NCBI GenBank assembly: GCA_024224155.1
Contig: JAAENP010000177.1
Location: 1-53,356 of the forward strand
Source: a bacterium
Lineage (GTDB): Bacteria > Acidobacteriota > Thermoanaerobaculia > Multivoradales > JAHEKO01
Reading direction: 5' to 3'
DNA: 53,356 bases
A program made the translations under genes and the position numbers. Numbering within the stretch: the first letter of the stretch is position 1; every line of letters begins with the position of its first letter. This document shows, in pieces, positions 32,863-40,601 of the stretch. Under the pieces are notes generated by a model, which did not search any database, was not told the origin of the DNA, and saw only the letters and a list, made by a program, of their open reading frames with translations.

Positions 32863-33435
32863 TCAGGAAGTGGGAGCCTGGCTCAGGCCGCGGGTTTCGC
32901 GCTCGGACTCGTCCATGGGCTCACCCAACTCGGGTGAGAAGGGCATCGTCCTGCCTTTGAGGCCGTGCACGAGCCAAAGGACCGTCGAAACGAAACCCAC
33001 GCTCAGTGCGGCCACGACCCCCAGATCCACCAGCCCCCGCCAGGGTTGGGAGAGGCTGCGCACGATCAAGATCAAACTCACAATGCCGGCAGTCATCCCC
33101 CAACTGGCGACCAGTCGCCGGCGCGTGGTGCGGTAGAGACTCATGCAGAAGAATGGCGCAAGCAGCACATCCCGCCAGCGCGGGTCGTCGAGCAGATACA
33201 GAGCTCGTGCCACGACGCGCGGGCTGAAAGACGTGTGAAAGCCGCGATAGCCCTCGACCACGAGCATCAACGCGGTCCAGCCGAGCAGAACGATCCAATG
33301 CAACCTCGAGAGCTGGCCGGAGAACGCCTGCACCGCGATCGGGGTCAGGCGGAAGAGGGCATCCACCAGCAACAGGAGGACGCCGCCGACTCCCCAGACG
33401 AACCCGATCTTGCCTAGCGTCCTCATCGTCCACAT
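32863..33435 (-). CDS. Small polytopic membrane protein of unknown function
   Basis: About 190 residues from the ATG at 33435 (an ATG at 33426 or a GTG at 33480 is also possible). Four hydrophobic segments are visible: VWGVGGVLLLLVDALF, WIVLLGWTALMLVVEGY, MTAGIVSLILIVRSL and VAALSVGFVSTVLWLVHGL. A basic, aromatic loop (RRLVASWG; PRWRDVLLAPFF) lies between the second and third. No family was recognised. Convergent with the NmrA-like gene. Confidence 0.7.
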   Translation of the reverse strand: MWTMRTLGKIGFVWGVGGVLLLLVDALFRLTPIAVQAFSGQLSRLHWIVLLGWTALMLVVEGYRGFHTSFSPRVVARALYLLDDPRWRDVLLAPFFCMSLYRTTRRRLVASWGMTAGIVSLILIVRSLSQPWRGLVDLGVVAALSVGFVSTVLWLVHGLKGRTMPFSPELGEPMDESERETRGLSQAPTS

Positions 33436-33499
33436 ATCGCGGCCTGAGAGTCTCGTAAGTCGGCGGCCGGAGTCAACCACCCGGCCTGGTTCGGGGCGG

Positions 33500-34459
33500 C
33501 TACTCCAAGTCCAGCGCCTCGACCTCTTCCGACCGGCTACCGAGTGCGGTCATCATGGAGCCCGCAACGATCAAGAGCGCTCCCGCCATGCCGAGGGCAT
33601 CGAGCCGTGCGCCGATCTCGGCCTCTGGCCATGCCGCCAGGATCGCGTAGACCGCGAGGATCGTGACCAGCGGCGTCAGCGAGATCACGGCGCTGACCCT
33701 GGACGCTTCCCAATGCTCGAGCGCCTCGGCGAAGCACCCGTACGCCGCCAGTGTGTTGACGATGCCGAATGCCAGCAAGGCGAGCTCGAAACGACCCAGC
33801 TCGGCCACCTGACCGGGAGTCGCGAGCGGCAGCAAGAGAACCGCCGCACCTATGTAGATCAGGAGCAGAATATTCGCGGAAGAGAGACTCACTAGAAGCT
33901 GTTTCTGGGCCAGGGCGTAGGCCGCCCAGACGACCGCCGCGACCGCCACGATCGCGACTCCCGTGGCCTCGGTGCCCGAGAGCCGAACCAGCGCCGCCAG
34001 GCGATCGTTGAAAAACAACAGGATTCCGGCGATGAGCACGACCAGACCCAGCCACTGCCGAGCGCTGAAAGCCTCCCGAAAGATCGCCAGACCGCCGAGC
34101 AAGAACAGAATCGGTGCCAGCTGGATCACCAGCTGTGCCGTCGCCGGCGGCACGTAGTCCAGCGCCAGAACAAACAGGACATAGTTGCCCACCAGGCCCA
34201 CTAGCGCCACGCCCAGCAGGAGCCAGCCTCTAGCGCCGAGACGGTTCAGCACCGGGAGTTGACCTCGCCAGGCCTGGAAAGCTGCCAGCAGGAGCGCGGA
34301 GGCGGTGAGTCGATACCAGGTGATGGTGACGGCATCCATCCCTCCGACCAGAAGCAGCTTGAGCGCGATCGACAGGAAACCCCAAAGCAGCACGGTTGCC
34401 AGGGCCAGCAGAAGACCCAAGCGCGGATTGCCGCGGGCGCGATGGAGAGTCCGTTCCAC
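33500..34459 (-). CDS. EamA/DMT-family transporter
   Basis: A 319-residue membrane protein starting at a GTG, with ten predicted helices in two EamA repeats of five. The first repeat has LLLALATVLLWGFLSIALKL and NYVLFVLALDYVPPATAQLV; the second has GVAIVAVAAVVWAAYALAQK and NTLAAYGCFAEALEHWEAS, both at the positions of family motifs. Such transporters export amino acids or nucleotides or move other metabolites. The substrate is unknown. Confidence 0.93.
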   Translation of the reverse strand: MERTLHRARGNPRLGLLLALATVLLWGFLSIALKLLLVGGMDAVTITWYRLTASALLLAAFQAWRGQLPVLNRLGARGWLLLGVALVGLVGNYVLFVLALDYVPPATAQLVIQLAPILFLLGGLAIFREAFSARQWLGLVVLIAGILLFFNDRLAALVRLSGTEATGVAIVAVAAVVWAAYALAQKQLLVSLSSANILLLIYIGAAVLLLPLATPGQVAELGRFELALLAFGIVNTLAAYGCFAEALEHWEASRVSAVISLTPLVTILAVYAILAAWPEAEIGARLDALGMAGALLIVAGSMMTALGSRSEEVEALDLE

Positions 34460-34575
34460 GGGCGGCTAGTAGAGCGCACTTGGGCTCGGCGCACCACCCG
34501 TTAGCTGCGGGGTCGGGAACGGCTTAAATCCCTTCTACCGGACGCTCGAGCACAAGCAGGCCCAGACGGATTTCC

Positions 34576-34604
34576 TTGCGTATTCGCAATCTTCACGGTA
34601 ATCT
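34576..34604 (+). promoter_or_regulatory. Sigma-70-type promoter of the TonB receptor gene
   Basis: TTGCGT and TAATCT are separated by 17 bases, and the -10 is followed by a leader of about 20 bases to the ATG at 34632. Confidence 0.5.
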
Positions 34605-34631
34605 GGATCAGGTTGGTACAGAAAGGGAGGG

Positions 34632-37103
34632 ATGTGGCTGAGCAGACACACCGAACTGCGCGGCACTGAAAGGGGTGAGCTTCGAGCGCTGGGTGGTCTC
34701 CTCCTGGCGGCCCTGCTGCTGCTGACCGGAGCCCTGGTGGCCGAGGGCGCCGGCAGGATCGAGGGACGAGTCGTGGGTCCCGACAGCAAGGGGGTCGAGG
34801 GCGTTCTGGTCCGACTCGAGGGACCCGGCGGCTCGACAGTGGTGACTGACCGCCGTGGAGGCTTCGCGCTCGAAGCGGTGCCGGCAGGGACGCACAGGAT
34901 CGTCTTCTCGCTGGGCGATGACCGAGCCGTGCTGCCGGTAGAGGTGCGGGCAAGCGCGACCGTCCAAGTCCGGCAGGAGGTCGATTGGTCACTCAGCGTG
35001 GCCGACCAGCTGACCGTGTACGCGGCCTCGCGGAGACGCGAGAAGATCGTCGATGCGCCGGCGGCGATCAGCACCGTGTCGGAGAGCGAGATTCTGCGCG
35101 AAGCGCCCACCGGCCAGATGCCGGCCTTGTTCGGATCGCTACCGGGAGCCGAACTGACCCAGAGCGGACTCTACGACTACAAGTTCAACGCCCGTGGAGC
35201 CAACATCTCGGTCAACCGCCGAGTCGCGGTCCTGATCGACGGTCGGGACCCCTCCTTTCCGCTCCTCGGCTCCCAGGAGTGGGCCGCCAACGCCTTCCCT
35301 CTCGATGATCTTTCCGGGGCCGAGCTGGTTCGCGGACCGAGCAGCGCACTCTACGGCGCCAACGCCTTCAACGGCATCCTCAACCTGACGACCAAGGCGC
35401 CCCGCTACAGCCAGGGAGGGCTGGTTCGCTTGACCGGCGGCGAGCTCTCGACCACCCGGGCCGACTTCCGTCTGGCGGGTGAAGTCGCCGAAGGCACCTT
35501 CTACAAGCTCCTCGGGAGCTACACCGACAGCGAAGACTTCTATCGTTCCCGCGACCAAGAAGTCGAGTACTCGGTCCCCTGCGTGGGCACACAGGTCCGC
35601 GACTGCCTGTTTCCGGAAGCCGTGGCCTTGCCGCTCGACCGTGACGAGATCGCCTACGCCGGGGCTCGGATCGACCACTACTTCGCCAACGGCAAGACGT
35701 TGGTCGCCGAGGTCGGAACCGCAGAGGTCGAAGGCTACGTGCTGTCGGCTCCCGGCAGCCGCTTCCAGATCACCGATCTGAGTCGCCCATGGAGCCGCTT
35801 CAATTTCAACTCGCCCCGATGGACGGCCTTGCTCTCCTACACCGGGCGCGAGGCGGAGGCCATGACCCTCTCGGCCGGCACCCTGGCTTTTACCGACTCC
35901 TTTCGCGCCAGCTTCGAGCTCCAGGGCAACTGGAACCTTGGTGGCGGCCGCGGCCGCCTCGTCGCCGGTCTATGGGCGGCCCGGGAAGACATCGACAGCG
36001 CCGATCCCAACGGCATTCAGACACTGCTGCCGGAGGCCAAAACCGACGATCTGCGAGCGCTCTTCGCGCAGGTCGACTGGGACGTCGGTCCCGAGCTCAA
36101 ACTCGTGCTGGCGGCTCGAGTCGACGACAGCCAGTTCTACAGTCCGGAGATCTCGCCGAAACTCGCCGTGGTCTGGGAAGCCAAGCCGGGCCGGACGCTG
36201 CGCTTCGGCTACAACTCCGGTTTCTTGCGCCCGAACTACCCCGAGTACTTCATCCGGATTCCGTTGGCGCCACCGCTCGACCTGAGTCCCTTCGAGCAGT
36301 TCTGCGCGCCGGTGGGCGTCGGCTGCGGCTTCGACCAGCCGGTGCCTCTCGTCGCGGTCGGCAACAAGGATCTGACGGTCGAGACCATCCAGAGCCTGGA
36401 GATCGGCTACAAGGCGATCCTCGGCGGCAAGGGCCTTCTGACCGTCGACGGTTACTGGACGAAGATCGAGGACTTCGTTCAGCAGCTCGTGCCCCAGCTC
36501 GGAACCCGGCTCGGGCGGGCCAATCCCAACTTCGGACCGTACGCGCCGCCGGCTGATCTGCCCGAGCCCTTCGCCTCGCTCCTGGTCGGCGGCCTGGACG
36601 CGGCGCTGTCCCCGCTCGGACTGTTTCCGTTCCTGAGCAACGACAACGATCGTCCCTTGTTCGCGTTCAACACGGTGATCAACTTCGGCGAGGTGGAGAC
36701 TCAGGGTGCCGAGATCGCCGTCGACTACCCTCTCGCGGACCGCTGGAGCCTGAGCGCCAACTACTCATGGCTGAGCTTCGACGTCAAGGACGAGCTGGCC
36801 GAAGCTCCGCTCGAGCCCAACGGACCCGAGAACAAGGTCAACCTGGTCCTGACCTACGCCGGGCCGCAAACGGGAGCGGCTGTCAGCATGCGCTGGGTCG
36901 ACTCCTTCCCGTGGGCTGAAGGGTTCCTCATCGGAGACGTGCCCTCGTACACGGTAGTCAACCTGTCGGGCGGCTTCGATCTCGACGATTCCTGGACCGT
37001 GGGCCTGAACGTGAACAACCTCCTCGACGAGAGGCACTACGAGCTCTTCGGAGGCGATATCTTGGAACGCAGAGCGCTCGGCTACGTAAGCTTCTCCTGG
37101 TAG
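34632..37103 (+). CDS. TonB-dependent outer-membrane receptor
   Basis: An 823-residue receptor. A signal peptide spans about residues 20-40 (LLLAALLLLTGALVAEGAG). It is followed by an Ig-like carboxypeptidase-regulatory domain (IEGRVVGPDSKGVEGVLVR, DRRGGFALEAVPAGTHR), common in Acidobacteriota and Bacteroidota. Residues about 140-250 are the plug (TVYAASRRREKIVDAPAAI as TonB-box region, RGPSSALYGANAFNGIL). A long beta barrel follows, ending in ALGYVSFSW. The ribosome-binding GGGAGG is very close to the ATG. The transported ligand (siderophore, cobalamin or glycan) cannot be told. Confidence 0.93.
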   Translation: MWLSRHTELRGTERGELRALGGLLLAALLLLTGALVAEGAGRIEGRVVGPDSKGVEGVLVRLEGPGGSTVVTDRRGGFALEAVPAGTHRIVFSLGDDRAVLPVEVRASATVQVRQEVDWSLSVADQLTVYAASRRREKIVDAPAAISTVSESEILREAPTGQMPALFGSLPGAELTQSGLYDYKFNARGANISVNRRVAVLIDGRDPSFPLLGSQEWAANAFPLDDLSGAELVRGPSSALYGANAFNGILNLTTKAPRYSQGGLVRLTGGELSTTRADFRLAGEVAEGTFYKLLGSYTDSEDFYRSRDQEVEYSVPCVGTQVRDCLFPEAVALPLDRDEIAYAGARIDHYFANGKTLVAEVGTAEVEGYVLSAPGSRFQITDLSRPWSRFNFNSPRWTALLSYTGREAEAMTLSAGTLAFTDSFRASFELQGNWNLGGGRGRLVAGLWAAREDIDSADPNGIQTLLPEAKTDDLRALFAQVDWDVGPELKLVLAARVDDSQFYSPEISPKLAVVWEAKPGRTLRFGYNSGFLRPNYPEYFIRIPLAPPLDLSPFEQFCAPVGVGCGFDQPVPLVAVGNKDLTVETIQSLEIGYKAILGGKGLLTVDGYWTKIEDFVQQLVPQLGTRLGRANPNFGPYAPPADLPEPFASLLVGGLDAALSPLGLFPFLSNDNDRPLFAFNTVINFGEVETQGAEIAVDYPLADRWSLSANYSWLSFDVKDELAEAPLEPNGPENKVNLVLTYAGPQTGAAVSMRWVDSFPWAEGFLIGDVPSYTVVNLSGGFDLDDSWTVGLNVNNLLDERHYELFGGDILERRALGYVSFSW

Positions 37104-37250
37104 AGCGGGCCTTCGAGCGGCACGTTCCCGATTCGACTCGGTCCCAAACGAGCCACACTTTACCTAGCTTGGAGCGGAATGTAGTCTGCCCCGGTTCCGC
37201 TGCTGGGTGAGACCGCGGCGCCTGAAGCCCTCGATCCTCGGCGAGTCACA

Positions 37251-38645
37251 ATGACGCAATCAGACTCCATCTGGCGAGACCTCCGCGACTCCATCCGGGG
37301 CGTGGAGTTCGACTACACCCAGGAAGCTCTCGGCCGCGCCATCCTGTTGCTGTCGGTACCGATGATGCTCGAGATGTCAATGGAGTCGGTCTTCGCCGTC
37401 ACCGATGTTTTCTTCGTCATGAAGCTCGGTTCGACGGCCGCAGCGACCGTCGGAATGACCGAAGCCATGCTGACGATTCTCTACGCCGTGGCCGTCGGCT
37501 TGAGCATGGGAACGACGGCTATGGTGGCACGCCGCATCGGCGAAAAGCGACCGGAAGCCGCCGGTACCGCGGCTGTCCAAGCCATCGCGCTCGGTATCGG
37601 TCTAGCCATCGTCGTCGGCCTGGTCGGCGGTTTCGGCGCGAACAACCTGCTCTCGCTGATGGGCGGTGGTCCCGATCTGGTGACCGGCGGCGCCGTCTAC
37701 ACGCGGATCATCTTCGGCGGCAACATCACCATCTTTCTGCTCTTTCTCATCAACGCCGTCTTTCGCGGTGCCGGAGACGCTTCGATGGCGATGCGCTCCC
37801 TCTGGCTGGCCAATCTCATCAACATCGTCCTCGACCCCTGCCTCATCTTCGGGCTCGGACCGTTTCCGGAGCTCGGGCTCGCGGGAGCGGCCGTGGCCAC
37901 CACCGTCGGCCGCGGCACCGGGGTCTTGTTTCAGCTCTGGAATCTCTTCGGCGGCAGGTCCCGGGTCGTCATCCGTCGCGAGCAGCTCGTCATCGTCCCA
38001 CAGGTGGCTCTGCGCTTGATGCGGGTTTCTCTTTTCGGAATCCTCCAGTTCTTGATCTCGACCGCGAGCTGGGTAGCGCTGGTGAGAATCGTGTCGACCT
38101 TCGGCGAAGCCGCACTGGCCGGATACACGCTGGCGATTCGAATCCTGATCTTCGCGTTTCTCCCCGCCTGGGGCATGTCGAATGCCGCGGCGACTCTCGT
38201 GGGACAGAGTCTGGGCGCCAAGCAGCCCGAGCGCGCGGAGAAGGCGGTCTGGCAGTCGAGTTTCTACAACATGGCGTTTCTCGGCACCGTCGGCCTGATC
38301 TTCATTCTGTGGGCGGAGTTCTTCGTCGGCCTGTTTACCCAGGAGGCCGAAGTCACCGCCAACGCCGTTGCCTGCCTGCGGATCGTCAGCTACGGCTATC
38401 TCGTATATGCCCTGGGAATGGTCCTGGTCCAGGCTTTCAACGGCGCCGGCGATACGGTCACGCCGACGATCATCAACCTGTTCTGTTTCTGGTTGTTCGA
38501 GATCCCGCTCGCATACACGCTCGCGAGAACCCTGGGCTACGGCCCCAAAGGAGTTTACGCGTCGATCGTCTGCGCCGAAGCGATGATGGCGATCGTTGCC
38601 ACGCTGCTCTTTCGGCGGGGGACCTGGAAAGAGCGCGAGATCTGA
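37251..38645 (+). CDS. MATE-family efflux transporter
   Basis: A 464-residue protein with 12 hydrophobic helices arranged as two repeats. The first repeat contains LLLSVPMMLEMSMESVFAVTD and then the family element AMVARRIGEKRPEAA, with VFRGAGDASMAMR in helix 5/6. The second repeat has AATLVGQSLGAKQPERAEKA and AFNGAGDTVTPTI, matching the first. MATE proteins expel cationic drugs or metabolites using H+ or Na+. The 147-base leader holds a weak TTTACC-17-TAGTCT pair. Confidence 0.94.
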   Translation: MTQSDSIWRDLRDSIRGVEFDYTQEALGRAILLLSVPMMLEMSMESVFAVTDVFFVMKLGSTAAATVGMTEAMLTILYAVAVGLSMGTTAMVARRIGEKRPEAAGTAAVQAIALGIGLAIVVGLVGGFGANNLLSLMGGGPDLVTGGAVYTRIIFGGNITIFLLFLINAVFRGAGDASMAMRSLWLANLINIVLDPCLIFGLGPFPELGLAGAAVATTVGRGTGVLFQLWNLFGGRSRVVIRREQLVIVPQVALRLMRVSLFGILQFLISTASWVALVRIVSTFGEAALAGYTLAIRILIFAFLPAWGMSNAAATLVGQSLGAKQPERAEKAVWQSSFYNMAFLGTVGLIFILWAEFFVGLFTQEAEVTANAVACLRIVSYGYLVYALGMVLVQAFNGAGDTVTPTIINLFCFWLFEIPLAYTLARTLGYGPKGVYASIVCAEAMMAIVATLLFRRGTWKEREI

Positions 38646-38765
38646 GGGTCCTTCCCGAGCTCGCCTCGTCGGTCAGCCGAGCTTGTTCGGATGCGCCGGG
38701 CTCGAGTTGAATCACCCATCAGGTCTTTCGGGATGAGAGACTCAGATCAGACAGGAGTGGAATGG

Positions 38766-40247
38766 ATGCACAGGTTCGGGCCAGGGAAGTCGTCCAATGG
38801 GCGCCAGCAAGGACCGCGTAAGGGTCGAGTGAGTTGGCGAAGGATCGGCAGCTCTCTGGGTGTACTGGCCTTTGCCTTCTTCTTGAGCGAACCTGCTGCC
38901 GCGCAGTCACCCCAGGCGCTTGCCCGCCCCAACATTCTGCTGATCATGTTGGACGACCTGGGCACCGAGCTGAGCATCTACGGACATCCGCTCGTTTCCT
39001 CGCCGAGCTTCGAGCGGTTGGCGGCTCGGGCTCTCCGCTTCGACGGCGCCTATGTCCAAGCTACGATTTGTAACCCGAGTCGGACCTCCCTGCTGACCGG
39101 GCTGCGTCCCGATTCCACCGGGATCCTGACGAACAAGGTTTTCTTTCGCGAGTTCGTCCCCGAGGCGATCACGCTGCCGCGACTCTTCCGCCAGAACGGC
39201 TACGTCACCGCGAGCGTCGGCAAGATCTTCCACGGTGTGGACAAGGGCTGGCAGGATCCCGAGGCCTGGGACCGGGTCGTGGTACCTGAAGGACCCACCC
39301 TCCTCGGAAGAGGAGGCAAGAACCATGCGATCCAGAAGAAAGGGAAGACAATGGCCACTTGGCGCGCCGCGCCCGGTGGGGACGAGGATCAGAAGGACGG
39401 TCAGCACGCCCGCGATGCGATCCTGTTGCTCGAGAGCATCGCGAACAGGTCCTCGCCCTTTTTTCTTGCCGTTGGCTTGAGCAAACCCCATGAGCCTTAT
39501 GTTGCGCCCAAGCGCTACTTTGACCTGTACCGCCTTCGTGAGATCGAGCCACCGGTGGTACCGGAAGTCAGATCTCCGCTCCTGCCCCTGGCCCTTCCGA
39601 GTCCGAAGCAAGTGGTGTTCGACCGTCTGAAGCTGAAAAAGAAGCAAAAGGCGATCCGGGCCTACTACGCCGCAACGTCGTTCGCGGACGCGCAGCTGGG
39701 TCGAATCCTTGATGCGCTGGATCGCCTGTCTCTTTGGAGGAACACGGTCGTGGTCGTCGTGTCGGATCACGGTTTTCACCTGGGAGAACATGGGTGGTGG
39801 GGGAAACGCACCGTGTTTGAGGAATCCGCCCGCGTTCCGCTCCTCGTCTATAAACCTGGGATGCGAGCATCTGGCGAAAGCGCCAGGGGGCTGGTCGAGG
39901 TGGTCGACATTTACCCGACACTGGCTGAGCTTGGCGGGCTCGAAGCCGAGGGTCCTCTCGACGGAACCAGTTTCGTCCGGCTCCTGAACCGGCCGGGAAG
40001 GGCGGGGAAGGCGGGTGCGTACACCCAGGTGCAGCAGGGCAAGAACTCCGGCCGGTCGGTGCGTACCCGCCGATGGCGCTACACCGAGTGGAATGGCGGA
40101 GACAGAGGAGTCGAGCTCTACGATCATTCGGTCGATCCTGGAGAATACCTGAACCTGGCCGAGTTACCCGAGTTCGACGGCGTCGTCAGGGAGCTGAAGA
40201 TCCTGCTGGAAGACGGCTTCGGCAGCGCTTCATGGTTCGATTCGTAA
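38766..40247 (+). CDS. Exported FGly-type sulfatase (iduronate-2-sulfatase-like)
   Basis: A 493-residue arylsulfatase-fold hydrolase. The start at 38766 has AGGAG 8 bases upstream; in-frame ATGs at 38691 and 38733 have no such site. A signal peptide (SSLGVLAFAFFLSEPAAAQ) is present. Metal-binding DD is in NILLIMLDDLGTELS, the formylglycine site is C102-NPSR-TSLLTG, and SKPHEPYVAPKRYFDLY, VVSDHGFHLGEHGWWGKRTVFEESARVPL complete the set. The order and the SVGKIFHG element match the iduronate-2-sulfatase type that removes sulfate from glycans. A formylglycine-generating enzyme is needed and is not in this window. Confidence 0.92.
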   Translation: MHRFGPGKSSNGRQQGPRKGRVSWRRIGSSLGVLAFAFFLSEPAAAQSPQALARPNILLIMLDDLGTELSIYGHPLVSSPSFERLAARALRFDGAYVQATICNPSRTSLLTGLRPDSTGILTNKVFFREFVPEAITLPRLFRQNGYVTASVGKIFHGVDKGWQDPEAWDRVVVPEGPTLLGRGGKNHAIQKKGKTMATWRAAPGGDEDQKDGQHARDAILLLESIANRSSPFFLAVGLSKPHEPYVAPKRYFDLYRLREIEPPVVPEVRSPLLPLALPSPKQVVFDRLKLKKKQKAIRAYYAATSFADAQLGRILDALDRLSLWRNTVVVVVSDHGFHLGEHGWWGKRTVFEESARVPLLVYKPGMRASGESARGLVEVVDIYPTLAELGGLEAEGPLDGTSFVRLLNRPGRAGKAGAYTQVQQGKNSGRSVRTRRWRYTEWNGGDRGVELYDHSVDPGEYLNLAELPEFDGVVRELKILLEDGFGSASWFDS

Positions 40248-40253
40248 CCAGGC

Positions 40254-40281
40254 TTGACGCCCCGAGCCGAATGTGTAGACT
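40254..40281 (+). promoter_or_regulatory. Sigma-70-type promoter of a small transcription unit
   Basis: TTGACG and TAGACT are separated by 16 bases and lie just after the sulfatase stop. Transcription would start near 40288, only a base or two before an AGGAGG. Confidence 0.65.
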
Positions 40282-40301
40282 CGGTGATAGGAGGTAGCTA
40301 T

Positions 40302-40379
40302 TTGATACCGCCGGACAAAGAGGGGCCCTCGGGAGAGAACGTCTCAGCGACACTTCCGGGGGCGAACACGAGGCTCTGA
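40302..40379 (+). CDS. Possible 25-residue leader peptide
   Basis: A perfect AGGAGG (40289-40294) is followed 7 bases later by TTG and 25 codons, beginning Met-Ile-Pro-Pro-Asp-Lys and ending Asn-Thr-Arg-Leu before TGA. No run of one amino acid of the attenuation type is seen. The AGGAGG and promoter support translation, but the peptide has no known relatives that I recognise. Confidence 0.35.
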   Translation: MIPPDKEGPSGENVSATLPGANTRL

Positions 40380-40461
40380 GGGCTTCTGTTTCAAACCTCT
40401 CTGAGGCCCTGATCGGCCGGAGACCCAAGCCACAAAGGCATCCGGGGAGCTCCCAGGGTAA

Positions 40462-40511
40462 ATAACCCGAGCCAATTCAGCATCGAGCTGCTGGCTCGGG
40501 TTATTTTCGTC
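40462..40511 (+). terminator. Rho-independent terminator
   Basis: AAATAACCCGAGCC (40462-40475) and GGCTCGGGTTATTT (40495-40508) form a perfect 14-bp stem, with an inner CAGC-atcga-GCTG. The 3' arm ends in TTATTTTC. Confidence 0.85.
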
Positions 40512-40601
40512 TGAGAGCCCTAACAGGGATGCTACCTTGACTTGCTAGACTCACGACGGTTTCGACCTTCGCATCCGTCGACTTTCGTAGAGCTCTAGGA
40601 G

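Larger units (their letters stand above)
40288..40511 (+). ncRNA. Candidate structured small RNA
   Basis: A unit of about 220 bases with its own promoter and a strong terminator, in a 354-base gap. Inner hairpins include AGGGCTTC pairing with GAGGCCCT around a 16-base loop (about 40380-40411). CCGGA near the 5' end can pair with TCCGG near the 3' end to close the fold. Size and layout are like 6S RNA, but I do not see a sequence match I can rely on. Alternatives are a dual-function RNA, since a 25-codon ORF lies at its 5' end, or an attenuated leader for the membrane protein at 40602. Confidence 0.5.

Noticed and set aside
40302-40511. Assignment as glycine, TPP or cobalamin riboswitch
   Set aside because: None of the core motifs of these classes is present in order; kept as unassigned RNA.
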